Assembly (NCBI GenBank): GCA_020160935.1
Contig: JAIUPL010000009.1
Span: 1 to 64,000, forward strand
DNA from: Bacteroidota bacterium
GTDB lineage: Bacteria > Bacteroidota > Bacteroidia > Chitinophagales > Saprospiraceae
Direction: 5' to 3'
Length of the DNA stretch: 64,000 nt
A program made the translations under genes and the position numbers. Positions 55,631-64,000 of the stretch are shown piece after piece (within the stretch, counting starts at the first letter, position 1; the number at the start of each line of letters is the position of its first letter). The notes beneath the pieces were generated by a model. That model was not told where the DNA came from, searched no databases, and worked only from the letters and a program-made list of their open reading frames with translations.

Positions 55631-56983
55631 TGTCGTCCGACATAAAGTTTTGGACGTTATTAGCGACAAAAAGATTTGGACGGGGGTTAAGTTCTTTGAC
55701 AAGCAGTAAGTGAAATGATATTTTCTGGATTAAACCTTTGGTCTTCAATGGATTTGATCAGTTTTCCCTGTTGGTCTATTACATCCCAGGCAGTATGAGG
55801 AGTATTAAATTTGATATTGACAAATTGTCGTTTAAAACTGGCGTGAACCTGGAATACTTTTCCATACAATACCACAGATCCGCTAAGGGCTACTTTACGT
55901 TGTAAAGTTCTGTGTGCTAAGAATTCGTAGGCTTCGTTGAAGTCAAATTGTGTAATGTCAATTTTGCGCGGGTTGTTATACAAAGCGGGAAACAATTGTG
56001 TTCTGGTAACATTACCGAAGCGTTTGACAGGATACTTGTCCAGATGTTCTTGGATGATCAGGTCTAAACGGTTTTGTAGGTCTTGCGCATCCCTTGCTTT
56101 ATGGATTTCAGCCCAACGACTTGAGGTGCCTTGAGCACGTTCTACCTTGGGATTATCTTGCGGCACCTTGGGCCGATTAAGTACCGGATGGATTTTCCAT
56201 CCTTTGAGCCACAAGGACATGATAGGGACTACATCGCGGCTTGGAGCACCAAACGGTGCTCCATTATCGGTTTTAATCACCTTCGGAAGCCCCCATTTCC
56301 CAAATATTTGTAAAAGCGTATCCCTTATTTGCTCAATGGGGACTTGACTGATCCGACTGTGGGGGAAAAACTTTTCCTTCCAGAATTCCACCGGTCTTTT
56401 CATCGGTGATGGTTAGATAACAAGCCGCAATACCATCTAAAGTGGTGAACTGCTCTTTGGCATCAACCTGCCAGGTATCATGCGGCAATAAAGCGCGTTC
56501 GGTATAATGCACTGTAGGCAAGGGTGGGTTGCGTGGCATGCTTATCAGATGCTGCTGTTTAAGGCGCCGCTCGTAAACCCGGCTCACACAAAATTTTAGG
56601 GTAGGATATTTTTCCTTTAGTTTCATCAAAATATATCCAACTCCCCAGCCCGGATGAAAGTGCTTGTACAGTCTAACTAATCGATACGATCGTTCTGACT
56701 CTTCACTCAACAACCGGCCACATCGATGATAATTGCTCTGCAAACCGGGCTCTCCCTTAGATAAGTACTGCTTGACAAGAGACTTGACTGTATTATAACT
56801 CATGCCCAGTTGGACAGATATGTTAATCCTGCTCATCCCAGATTTATGCAGCCGGATCACAGTTTCACGTGCCGAAAGTGGATATGCTTGTGCCATTTTA
56901 CTTACTTTAGTCTGTCAAAGAACTTAATTCCCGTCCAAATCTTTTTGTCGCTAATAACGTCCAAAACTTTATGTCGGACGACA
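55631..56983 (-). mobile_element. IS481-type insertion sequence with about 70-bp inverted ends
   Basis: Both ends read TGTCGTCCGACATAAAGTTT inward and stay nearly identical for about 70 bp (to TTAAGTTCTTTGACA), with one short mismatch patch. TGT...ACA termini and the transposase type fit IS481. No target duplication is seen: the left flank is CCTACTAC and the right is GTTATGAG. The right end abuts a foldback directly. Confidence 0.9.
55687..56896 (-). CDS. IS481-type transposase split by a frameshift
   Basis: The first frame (from ATG 56896) has two helix-turn-helix parts (SARETVIRLHKSGMSRINIS, MSYNTVKSLVKQYLSKGEPG) and the first catalytic Asp in DTWQVDAKEQF. The second frame carries the second Asp in KVIKTDNGAPFG and the Glu in NPKVERAQGTSSRW. 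The break is a run of five G on the plus strand (56361-56365), where four would join GKVFP to HSRISQVPIEQIRD. It could be a sequence error, a true inactivating shift or a programmed slip. The joined protein of about 402 residues is of normal length for the family. Confidence 0.82.
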
Positions 56984-57087
56984 GTTATGAGTTATGAGTT
57001 ATGATGCTGTTTTCTTGGCTTTGTTGATAGAGTGGCCAAAAGCAGCGTGCGTAAAACTCATAACTCATAACTCATAACTCATAACTC
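56984..57087. repeat. Foldback with GTTATGAGTTAT arms beside the IS
   Basis: The left arm GTTATGAGTTATGAGTTATG is directly against the IS end. The right arm is AACTCATAACTCATAACTCA. The loop includes TGGCTTTGTTG .. GTGGCCAAAAG. Arm words match the perfect foldback at 28962. The left arm may have been shortened by the IS. Confidence 0.85.
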
Positions 57088-57094
57088 CCAAACC

Positions 57095-57102
57095 TATATT
57101 TG
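57095..57102 (+). promoter_or_regulatory. Putative -7 box very close to a start codon
   Basis: TATATTTG matches TAnnTTTG but ends 4 bp before ATG 57107. A transcript from here would be nearly leaderless. Confidence 0.35.
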
Positions 57103-57106
57103 CCCC

Positions 57107-60100
57107 ATGAACAAACTGCTACTCCTTCTCGCCTTCCTCTGCAGCACCCTGCAGGCGCAAACCCTGAAACCATATCTGCAATCGGCTACCGACCATTCCG
57201 TATGGATCAGTTGGCGTACAACTACCGGTACGGAAAGTACCGTGCAGTGGGGGTTGGCGGCGGATGCGCTGACAGAAACCGTTACGGGCAGTTACCACAC
57301 TTTTGCAGCCAATTACCTCTGGCACAGTGTGAAAATCAGCGGATTGCAACCCAATACCGCTTACTACTACAAGGTGCGAACCGGGTCGGACAGTTCCACG
57401 GTATTTCGGTTTCGTACTTATCAAAATCCTGCTACTGCGAATGGACATATTCGCGTGTTGATCGTAGGCGATACCCAACACCCCATTACCGCCCAGCGCA
57501 CTTTTCAGGCGGCCAAGGCAAAACTTGAAGAAAAATACGGCCCCAATCTGGAAAATGAAGTACAACTCATTCTCAAACAAGGCGATAACGTAGATGCGGG
57601 TGTGCTGTCGCAGTACATTTCCATGCACTTCGACCCGCTCAGCAACCTGTCGGGTAATATTCCCACCATGACAGTACTCGGCAACCACGAATACTACCAG
57701 AACAGCGACCTGTCGTATTATTTTCCTCATTTCGAGTTCGACGATCCCGATCTGCAATACAATGGCATGGCTGGCCAGAATGGTGAACATTACTACGCCT
57801 TCCGGGTAGGCCCCGTGCTGTTCTGTATGCTCAATTCCAATGAATGGTGGAGCAGCCAGACACAATGGCTGGGCAATGTGGTGACGGCAGCCAATGCCGA
57901 CCCGACGGTGAAATGGCTTTTTGGAACGGCCCACCACCCGCTGCGCTGCGAAAACTGGATTTCCGACGGCTCGGCATACATCCGCGAACAGATTATTCCG
58001 GCCCTGCGCGCTTCCGAAAAAACCGCCATGTACACCTCCGGTCACTCGCACATGTATGCGCGCGGCGCCAACCGCGACTCATCTATGTGGGAAGTTATCA
58101 GCGGCGGCGGCGGATTGATCCAGAACTGGAACCAGAATCCGGAGCAGGACTACCCGGATGTGCAGCGTTCGTTCGACGTGTGGACGTACCAGATTATGGA
58201 CATCGACCTCGACGCGCAAACCATGGACATCGAGTGTTACTCCATTGGCAACAACGACTACGTGCTGAACAACGAACTGATCGACCATTTTCACCGCTAT
58301 TTCGGAAAAAAAGGCCCGGCTCAGCCTGCCTTGATCGCTCCGGCAGATACCCTGCTGCAATTGCCCTACACGTTTGAGGGTTCCGAATATTTTTCGCAGG
58401 ATGGAGAGCCGTATAATTCCACGGAGTTTGAACTGGCCGGGCCTTCCGGCGACTTCGATGCCGAATTGATTCTGAATGTAAAACGCGATTTCGAGGATTA
58501 TTTTCAGATCGAAGACAAAACCTACTTTTCGCCCATCGACCAGATGGCCGGGGTGAATATTTTCCAACTGACCGTAGATTCCACACAGGTATTTGCCGGA
58601 AAAAACTGGCTGCGCGTGCGCTACCGCGACCAAAACCTGGAATGGAGCCCCTGGAGCGAGCCAATGGCCTTCACAGCCCAAAACGGCAAAACGCCGCTGC
58701 CACTCGATCCCATTGCCTGGTGGCATTTCAACGATGATGCACACGATGCTACCAACCATGGATTCGACGGGATTGTGCCTCCTACCGGTGTCGCTTTTCT
58801 GGATGATGAACCTGTACGCGGCAAGGTGGCTGATTTCAACAATACTCAAGGCATTCCCATTCACACCGGCCCCAATGCCAGTGAAGGGCTGCCTACGGTG
58901 CAAATTACCGTGAGCGGATGGGTGAAAGTAGATGTAGCCGATACCTGGGGCGGTTTTATCGGGTGCCTGCAAGACAATGGCTCCTACGAGCGCGGATGGG
59001 TGCTGGGCACGCGGGATCAGAAATTTTCGTTCGCCCTCGTGTCGGCCAATACGAACAGCATGACGTACCTGACCGATACCGAAAATTTCAACCTACACGA
59101 ATGGTACTACGTCACGGCTACCTACAACGGCTCGGCTATGAAACTCTTCGTAAACGGAGAACTGAAAGCCACCTCGCTCGATCAAAGCGGCGATATCGTG
59201 TATGCAGGCCTTGCCAGCGACTGGTTCGGCATTGGGTCGTATGTAGATGAAAATGAAAACTGGCTGCACGACGGCGCCCTCGACGAACTCATCATCTGGG
59301 CCCGGGCTCTGTCTGATGCCGAAGTACACCAGTGGTATCTTTCCCAAAGCAACCTGGCGCCTGCGGTGAGTATCGTCGCGCCTGTTGCCAACAGCACCTA
59401 CGTCGCCCCCGCCAGCATCACCATCACGGCCGAAGCACAGGATACCGACGGTACCATCGGTGTAGTGGAGTTTTTTAATGGCACTCAGAAACTGTTCGAG
59501 GATACCGATGGCGAACCTTACACGTTTACCTGGGAAAATGTGCCTGCGGGCGTACACACCCTGACCGCCAAAGCCAGCGACAACCTGGGCTCGAAATCGG
59601 TGTCGGCGCCCGTGGATGTGATCGTGCTCGTAAATGCCGTGCCGACGGTTAGCATTGTCGAACCCACAGACAACAGCACATTTCAGGCGCCGGCCGACAT
59701 AGCCATCATTGCCGATGCCCTTGACTCGGATGGAAGTATTGCCTTGGTAGAGTTTTTTGAAGGCGCCAATAAAATCGGAGAAGACGCCGATGGTGCGCCG
59801 TACGTGTTTGACTGGAATGCCGTACCTGCGGGCACTTACAGCCTCAGCGTACGCGCTACCGACGACCATGGCGCACAAACCATGTCGGCGCCCATTGCTA
59901 TCACCGTGGATGAAGAAGTGGCTACCCATGAATATCCGCGTGCCAAAACCCTGCGTGTGGCGCCCAATCCTACTGGCGGCGGCTTCCGGTTCCTGACCGA
60001 TGAGCCGCTCGACGGCGCAACACTACGGGTGTACACCGCCGGCAACCAACTTGTACTTACACAGACCTTGCTGCGCAATGAAGCCGACCTCGGCGTACTC

Positions 60101-60175
60101 CCTGCCGGCGCATATTTTCTGGAAATCGAAACGGATACGCATGCCCGCTGGCGCGCAACTATTGTAAAAATGTGA
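57107..60175 (+). CDS. Secreted metallophosphoesterase with LamG, Ig-like and T9SS domains
   Basis: The 1,022-residue protein has a signal peptide (MNKLLLLLAFLCSTLQAQ) and a fibronectin-III-like purple-acid-phosphatase N domain (VWISWRTTTGTESTVQWG). The calcineurin-like core has the metal motifs VLIVGDTQHP, KQGDNVD, TVLGNHEYYQ, FGTAHHPLRC and YTSGHSHMYARG. A concanavalin/LamG domain follows (about 540-745), then two bacterial Ig-like repeats (SIVAPVANSTYVAPASITIT, SIVEPTDNSTFQAPADIAII). A T9SS domain closes it (LRVAPNPTGGGFRF .. LPAGAYFLEIETD). It likely hydrolyses phosphate esters outside the cell. Its stop overlaps the next ATG by one base. Confidence 0.93.
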   Translation: MNKLLLLLAFLCSTLQAQTLKPYLQSATDHSVWISWRTTTGTESTVQWGLAADALTETVTGSYHTFAANYLWHSVKISGLQPNTAYYYKVRTGSDSSTVFRFRTYQNPATANGHIRVLIVGDTQHPITAQRTFQAAKAKLEEKYGPNLENEVQLILKQGDNVDAGVLSQYISMHFDPLSNLSGNIPTMTVLGNHEYYQNSDLSYYFPHFEFDDPDLQYNGMAGQNGEHYYAFRVGPVLFCMLNSNEWWSSQTQWLGNVVTAANADPTVKWLFGTAHHPLRCENWISDGSAYIREQIIPALRASEKTAMYTSGHSHMYARGANRDSSMWEVISGGGGLIQNWNQNPEQDYPDVQRSFDVWTYQIMDIDLDAQTMDIECYSIGNNDYVLNNELIDHFHRYFGKKGPAQPALIAPADTLLQLPYTFEGSEYFSQDGEPYNSTEFELAGPSGDFDAELILNVKRDFEDYFQIEDKTYFSPIDQMAGVNIFQLTVDSTQVFAGKNWLRVRYRDQNLEWSPWSEPMAFTAQNGKTPLPLDPIAWWHFNDDAHDATNHGFDGIVPPTGVAFLDDEPVRGKVADFNNTQGIPIHTGPNASEGLPTVQITVSGWVKVDVADTWGGFIGCLQDNGSYERGWVLGTRDQKFSFALVSANTNSMTYLTDTENFNLHEWYYVTATYNGSAMKLFVNGELKATSLDQSGDIVYAGLASDWFGIGSYVDENENWLHDGALDELIIWARALSDAEVHQWYLSQSNLAPAVSIVAPVANSTYVAPASITITAEAQDTDGTIGVVEFFNGTQKLFEDTDGEPYTFTWENVPAGVHTLTAKASDNLGSKSVSAPVDVIVLVNAVPTVSIVEPTDNSTFQAPADIAIIADALDSDGSIALVEFFEGANKIGEDADGAPYVFDWNAVPAGTYSLSVRATDDHGAQTMSAPIAITVDEEVATHEYPRAKTLRVAPNPTGGGFRFLTDEPLDGATLRVYTAGNQLVLTQTLLRNEADLGVLPAGAYFLEIETDTHARWRATIVKM

Positions 60176-60687
60176 TGAAAACGATCGCCTTTATTTGTTG
60201 TTTGCTCGGCCTGATGGCCATGCGCCCTGCAGTACATCCGCTGAAAATGTGTGTGTGTCAGGCAAAACATGTGGCTGCTACCGGGCGGCTACACCTGACG
60301 TTTCGCTTTTTTCACGACGACCTCGAATGGGCGTTGGAAAAACAAACAGGCCGAGAACTGGACCTGACAAAAATTACCGCCGAAAACAACCGGCTGCTTA
60401 CACAATTCGTACAAAGTCATTTCGACCTGAACATCAACCAGCAGCACCTTTCGCTGCGCCCCACGGCTTCCTCGCTGGAAGATGTGGTGCTGATCATCAA
60501 ATTTGATGCAGACGGTTTCAAACCTGCGCCCTCCTATCAGGTCGATTTGTCCAATTCCATCCTGCTCGACGTTTTTCCCGATCAGTATAACATTGTTCGC
60601 TTCGATTTTTTCGGAAACGGGAACCTCGAAACCATGCGGTTTGAAAGAGCGGAGAGGCGGTTGAAAAGAGAGGTGAAGGGTGGTTGA
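60175..60687 (+). CDS. DUF6702-like exported protein
   Basis: The 170-residue protein has a signal peptide (MKTIAFICCLLGLMAMRPA) and a beta-rich body of the DUF6702 kind (LHLTFRFFHDDLEWALEKQT, LNINQQHLSLRPTASSLEDV, SILLDVFPDQYNIVRFDFFG). The family is widespread in Bacteroidota and its function is unknown. ATG 60175 overlaps the TGA of the phosphoesterase gene, so the two are coupled. A GTG three bases upstream is a weaker start option. The stop lies within the next foldback. Confidence 0.75.
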   Translation: MKTIAFICCLLGLMAMRPAVHPLKMCVCQAKHVAATGRLHLTFRFFHDDLEWALEKQTGRELDLTKITAENNRLLTQFVQSHFDLNINQQHLSLRPTASSLEDVVLIIKFDADGFKPAPSYQVDLSNSILLDVFPDQYNIVRFDFFGNGNLETMRFERAERRLKREVKGG

Positions 60688-60820
60688 ATCAGGATTTTTG
60701 AGATTTTAAGGATTAGAAGGATTTCCGAGTTAGAATTGACAATTGATGAAATTGGAAAAATTGTCAATTCTAACTCGGAAATCCTTCTAATCCCTTAAAA
60801 TCCCCAAAATCCTGATTCAA
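60685..60820. repeat. Foldback between convergent genes
   Basis: The arms TGAATCAGGATTTTTGAGAT / AATCCTGATTCA and the inner GATTTCCGAGTTAGAATTGA / complement form a stem of about 60 bp with a few mismatches. It spans exactly from the DUF6702 stop codon to the base before the AraC-gene stop codon, so it can terminate both. Confidence 0.93.
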
Positions 60821-61753
60821 CTACCTCTCACCTCTTTTAAAAAGACTCGGTGGCATCCCTTCCACTTTTTTGAATTGCAGGGCGAAATGCGTCAGGTTGT
60901 TAAAACCCGACTGATAGGCCGCTTCGGAAACGGAAAGTGCCGGGTTGGACAGCAGGCGTTTGGCCATCTGGATACGTTCGTGCAGGATAAAATCGAGCGG
61001 TGACATACCCAATTCGCGTTTGAAACTCCGGAAAAAGTGCGGTTTGCTCATGCACGCTAACTGGGCCAGTTGTTGCACCGTCAGGTTGTCGGTGAGGTGC
61101 TCGCGGATGTATTGCAGCACGTAAGCAAAGCGATGGCGGCTTTGTAGCGACGCCGATTGTTCCATGAGCAGGGTGCGTGCCTGTGTTTGCAACAGGCGAA
61201 TCAGCAGTTCCTGCAAGGTCACATTGGCCAGGGCGTCTTTGGTAAGATAGTGTTCGCCGGGGAGCCGCATCAGGCGATTGACCGTATCGGAAAGTTCGTG
61301 CGAGTTGTGGATGTGAAACTGACTCATATCGATCTGCCAGGCGCCGCTTTCTTCCACTTTGGGAAAGTGTTCGTTGAGCAGATTAAGCGTATCCAGAATT
61401 TTTTGCCGGTCAATTTCCAGAGCGATACACTGTGTCGGGTTATGCAGGCTGGCTTCGGGGAAGTCGATGATCATAGGCGCCGACTCGGGCAGGATAACCG
61501 ATTCGCCGGGCAGGTAAGCAAACGGCTCCACGTCATGTACATGCATCACTTTTTTACCGCGCAGCATCGTGGTAAACACCATACCCTGAAAACGCAGCCA
61601 AACCTGCTCGCTGGTCTGGTGCGTTTCGAAAATATTGAGTTCGCAATTGTTGAAATTGAAAACCGTCCGGTTCTCCACCAGGGTTTTCAACTCGTGTTGG
61701 GGCGTCAGTGCGACCGGTCGCGCTGCAATGCCCATCAATTTTGAATTCATCAT
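60821..61753 (-). CDS. AraC-family transcriptional regulator
   Basis: The 310-residue protein has an N-terminal cupin-like sensing domain (about 25-180: MVFTTMLRGKKVMHVHDVEP, FAYLPGESVILPESAPMIID) and a C-terminal double helix-turn-helix (LTVQQLAQLACMSKPHFFRS, FKRELGMSPLDFILHERIQM, LSVSEAAYQSGFNNLTHFAL). It is divergent from the aldehyde dehydrogenase gene. AraC regulators of this type commonly control that dehydrogenase in response to an aldehyde or alcohol. Two direct repeats in the shared region (61871, 61892) are the obvious binding sites. ATG 61753 is the first of two adjacent start codons. Confidence 0.92.
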   Translation of the reverse strand: MMNSKLMGIAARPVALTPQHELKTLVENRTVFNFNNCELNIFETHQTSEQVWLRFQGMVFTTMLRGKKVMHVHDVEPFAYLPGESVILPESAPMIIDFPEASLHNPTQCIALEIDRQKILDTLNLLNEHFPKVEESGAWQIDMSQFHIHNSHELSDTVNRLMRLPGEHYLTKDALANVTLQELLIRLLQTQARTLLMEQSASLQSRHRFAYVLQYIREHLTDNLTVQQLAQLACMSKPHFFRSFKRELGMSPLDFILHERIQMAKRLLSNPALSVSEAAYQSGFNNLTHFALQFKKVEGMPPSLFKRGER

Positions 61754-61870
61754 TTTATTTCTTGTCGTGAAGGCGGTAAAGCATATCGTTGTTCGTTCCC
61801 TCATTTTCACCTTCAAAAGTAAGGCTATTCGCGTATTTTAAAAAAATACGAATGCCTTCAGTCGCAAAAA

Positions 61871-61901
61871 TGATACGATTGTGATAATGGATGATACGAT
61901 T
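61871..61901 (+). promoter_or_regulatory. Putative AraC-type operator: two direct repeats 21 bp apart
   Basis: ATGATACGATT occurs at 61870-61880 and 61891-61901, with starts 21 bp apart, which is two helical turns. This is the usual spacing for a dimeric AraC-family activator. The repeats end about 28 bp before the -7 box at 61929. Confidence 0.7.
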
Positions 61902-61928
61902 CATAAAACCCTCGGTCGAATCGGAAGA

Positions 61929-61936
61929 TAATTTTG
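61929..61936 (+). promoter_or_regulatory. Putative -7 box for the aldehyde dehydrogenase gene
   Basis: TAATTTTG matches TAnnTTTG, 51 bp before the start codon. The missing -33 TTTG suits a promoter that depends on an activator bound at 61871-61901. Confidence 0.5.
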
Positions 61937-61986
61937 TGCTATCAAATTTGCATAAAATTTTTTAACATAAAAATTGGCTTTATAAC

Positions 61987-63510
61987 ATGGAAACATTGGA
62001 AACAACCAAGCGTATTCTCCAGCGCCCCGATTTCAAAGCCCGCTACGACAACTTTATTGGCGGTAAATGGATGGCGCCTGTGAAAGGCGAATATTTCGAC
62101 AATATCTCGCCCATCGACGGGAAAGTATTCACACAGGCAGCGCGTTCTACCAAGGAAGACATCGAACTGGCGCTCGACGCCGCACACGAAGCATTCGCTT
62201 CCTGGTCGAAAACCTCGGCAACTGTTCGCAGCAATATCCTGCTGAAAATTGCCGACCGGATGGAGCAAAACCTCGATTATTTGGCCCGCGTGGAAACGGT
62301 CGACAACGGTAAACCCGTGCGCGAAACGCTGAATGCCGATATTCCGCTTTGCATCGACCATTTCCGCTACTATGCCGGAGTGATCCGCGCCGACGAGGGC
62401 TCGATTGCCGAACTCGATGACATGACCCTGTCGATTAACCTGCACGAGCCCATTGGTGTTGTTGGCCAGATTATTCCATGGAATTTCCCGCTGCTCATGG
62501 CTGCATGGAAAGTAGCCCCCGCACTGGCTGCCGGTTGCACGGTCGTGCTCAAACCCGCCGAACAAACCCCCACCAGCATCATGTGCCTGCTCGAACTGAT
62601 TCAGGACGTGCTGCCTGCCGGCGTGCTCAATGTGGTTACAGGCTTTGGCGTAGAAGCCGGCAAACCACTCGCTTCCTCTCCTCGCGTCGCCAAGGTGGCT
62701 TTCACCGGCGAAACCACCACGGGCCGTCTCATTCTCCAGTACGCTTCAGAAAACATCATCCCGGTGACCATGGAACTGGGTGGCAAATCGCCCAATATTT
62801 TCTTCCCCAGCGTGCTGGAAGCCGACGACGAATACCTTGATAAAGCGGTGGAAGGCGCAGTGCTGTTTGCTTTCAATCAGGGTGAAGTATGTACCTGCCC
62901 TTCGCGTATCCTCGTGCATGAGTCCATCTACGACAAATTCATGGAGAAAGTGGTGGCACGCGTGCGCAAAATCAAAATCGGCCATCCGCTCGACCCGGAA
63001 ACCATGCTGGGCGCACAGGCTTCCAACGATCAGTACGAGAAAATTCTCAACTACCTCAACATCGGCAAGCAGGAAGGCGCTGAAGTACTCACAGGTGGCG
63101 AAGCCCACCACCAAAACAGCGGCCTCGAAAATGGCTATTATATCCAGCCGACCGTGCTGAAAGGCAACAATAAAATGCGGGTGTTCCAGGAAGAAATTTT
63201 CGGCCCCGTGACTTGCGTGACGACTTTCAAAACCACAGAAGAGGCCATCCAGATCGCCAATGATACCTTCTATGGCCTCGGCGCCGGCGTGTGGACGCGC
63301 GACGCACACGAACTGTATCTGGTGCCACGTGCCATTCAGGCGGGCCGAGTGTGGGTGAATTGCTACCACGCTTACCCTGCACACGCACCGTTCGGCGGTT
63401 ATAAAAAATCCGGTTTTGGTCGCGAAACGCACAAAATGATGCTCAACCACTACCGGAATACGAAGAACATGCTGGTGTCGTATAACAAGAACAAGTTGGG
63501 CTTCTTCTAG
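61987..63510 (+). CDS. NAD-dependent aldehyde dehydrogenase (ExaC-like)
   Basis: The 507-residue enzyme oxidises aldehydes to acids in the cytoplasm. It has the NAD-binding [20 protein letters not shown], the catalytic Glu in [14 protein letters not shown] (about 260), the nucleophilic Cys in [17 protein letters not shown] (about 304), and the C-terminal [18 protein letters not shown]. The GEVCTCPSR form and the neighbouring DUF779 gene place it with ExaC/acetaldehyde-type enzymes. It is controlled, by inference, by the divergent AraC regulator. A long foldback follows the stop codon by one base. Confidence 0.95.
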   Translation: METLETTKRILQRPDFKARYDNFIGGKWMAPVKGEYFDNISPIDGKVFTQAARSTKEDIELALDAAHEAFASWSKTSATVRSNILLKIADRMEQNLDYLARVETVDNGKPVRETLNADIPLCIDHFRYYAGVIRADEGSIAELDDMTLSINLHEPIGVVGQIIPWNFPLLMAAWKVAPALAAGCTVVLKPAEQTPTSIMCLLELIQDVLPAGVLNVVTGFGVEAGKPLASSPRVAKVAFTGETTTGRLILQYASENIIPVTMELGGKSPNIFFPSVLEADDEYLDKAVEGAVLFAFNQGEVCTCPSRILVHESIYDKFMEKVVARVRKIKIGHPLDPETMLGAQASNDQYEKILNYLNIGKQEGAEVLTGGEAHHQNSGLENGYYIQPTVLKGNNKMRVFQEEIFGPVTCVTTFKTTEEAIQIANDTFYGLGAGVWTRDAHELYLVPRAIQAGRVWVNCYHAYPAHAPFGGYKKSGFGRETHKMMLNHYRNTKNMLVSYNKNKLGFF

Positions 63511-63511
63511 T

Positions 63512-63719
63512 TTGGTTATTGGTTATCAGTTATTGGTTATTAGGGGTGGGTAAGGGATTATTTGTTCGTTAAGTTTGGCTTTCGTTATTTAGGAACCAAT
63601 CAAAGATGAAAGGCGCCCCCCATAACAAAAGCCAAACTTAACGAACAAATAATCCCTTACCCACCCCTAATAACCGATAACTGATAACAGATAACCAATA
63701 ACTGATAACAGATAACTAA
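63512..63719. repeat. Long foldback, family B (second copy)
   Basis: The left arm TTGGTTATTGGTTATCAG..GGTGGGTAAGGGATTATT and inner TTCGTTAAGTTTGGCTTT pair with the complement at about 63620-63690. The right end carries extra units of TAACTGATAACAG. It fills the space between two genes expected to share an operon. Confidence 0.92.
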
Positions 63720-63722
63720 AAC

Positions 63723-64000
63723 ATGGTTCCACGTGTCCTCATTACTGAAGCGGCTGCCGCCGTAGTCGATCGGCTGCGCGCCGAGAACGGGCCTTTGCTG
63801 TTTCACCAAAGCGGCGGTTGCTGCGACGGTTCCGCACCTATGTGCTTTCCCGCCGATGAATTTCGGGTGGGCGACAGCGATGTGCGGGTAGGAGAAATCA
63901 ATGGCTGTCCGTTTTACATGAACGATTTCCAGTTTGAATACTGGAAAAATATGCAACTCACCATCGACGTAGTGCCTGGCCGTGGCTCCAGTTTTTCGCT
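63723..64000 (+). CDS. DUF779-domain protein, N-terminal part (runs off right edge)
   Basis: The visible 92 residues start MVPRVLITEAAAAVVDRLRA and contain the family signature GPLLFHQSGGCCDGSAPMCF (cysteine-rich, likely metal- or redox-related) and CPFYMNDFQFEYWKN. DUF779 genes regularly follow ExaC-type aldehyde dehydrogenases, as here, and are presumed to assist them; the biochemical role is unknown. Full length is usually about 120 residues, so roughly the last quarter is missing. Confidence 0.9.
   Translation, partial: MVPRVLITEAAAAVVDRLRAENGPLLFHQSGGCCDGSAPMCFPADEFRVGDSDVRVGEINGCPFYMNDFQFEYWKNMQLTIDVVPGRGSSFS

Overview
The window looks like a chromosomal segment of a Bacteroidota bacterium, most likely from the Saprospiria. 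Several secreted proteins end in type IX secretion (T9SS) sorting domains. Lipoproteins carry Bacteroidota-style lipoboxes. Promoters of the TTTG / TAnnTTTG type are visible. The rimP-nusA-infB operon, DUF885, DUF6702 and CotH-kinase proteins also fit. GC content looks around 50-57% by eye, except for one clearly AT-rich two-gene island at 21015-22966. No rRNA, tRNA or CRISPR array was recognised.

Layout. 1-4430: an IS4-family element beside a broken T9SS metalloprotease, then a frameshifted DUF1761 membrane protein. 4570-6400: an ECF42-type sigma factor with its YCII/DGPF partner. 6600-9950: a TPR-AAA+ ATPase, a TPR membrane protein and a small outer-membrane-like protein. 9958-15500 (mostly minus strand): a truncated Mfd, a small protein beside an ECF sigma factor, a polyprenol-phosphate glycosyltransferase, an HD-PycTM protein, then rfbC (+). 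15790-20970: a TolC-like efflux protein and a fused acyl-CoA mutase (IcmF type). 21015-22966: an AT-rich ATPase plus putative PD-(D/E)XK nuclease pair. 23060-31020: lipoprotein and barrel genes, a DUF885 protein, a CotH-kinase T9SS protein, a rhodanese lipoprotein and a metallo-beta-lactamase/rhodanese sulfur enzyme. 31640-35450: a small T9SS protein and a large adhesin with 171-bp repeats. 35648-40898: an overlapping SIR2-like/TIR gene and nSTAND-WD40 gene that resemble an NLR-like conflict system. 40900-46350: a LytTR regulator and LytS-type kinase, a cytochrome c/copper-monooxygenase-like T9SS protein, a sterol-desaturase-family protein and a lipoprotein. 46676-52359: a DUF2721 protein, then rimP, nusA and infB. 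52540-57000: a secreted protein and a sensor-propeller gene cut off by an IS481-type element. 57107-60690: a metallophosphoesterase T9SS protein and a DUF6702 protein. 60821-64000: an AraC regulator divergent from an aldehyde dehydrogenase and a DUF779 gene.

The most unusual feature is an abundant population of short tandem-repeat arrays, long foldbacks and palindromes. Most begin at, or within a few bases of, the stop codon of the preceding gene. Several supply the stop codon or the last residues. A palindrome-derived 27-bp unit has expanded in frame inside one gene, and another repeat sits in frame in the IcmF linker. The best defence candidates are the AT-rich ATPase/nuclease pair and the SIR2-TIR/STAND pair, with the HD-PycTM protein as a possible orphan effector. 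All family assignments were made by reading motifs; no database search was run.
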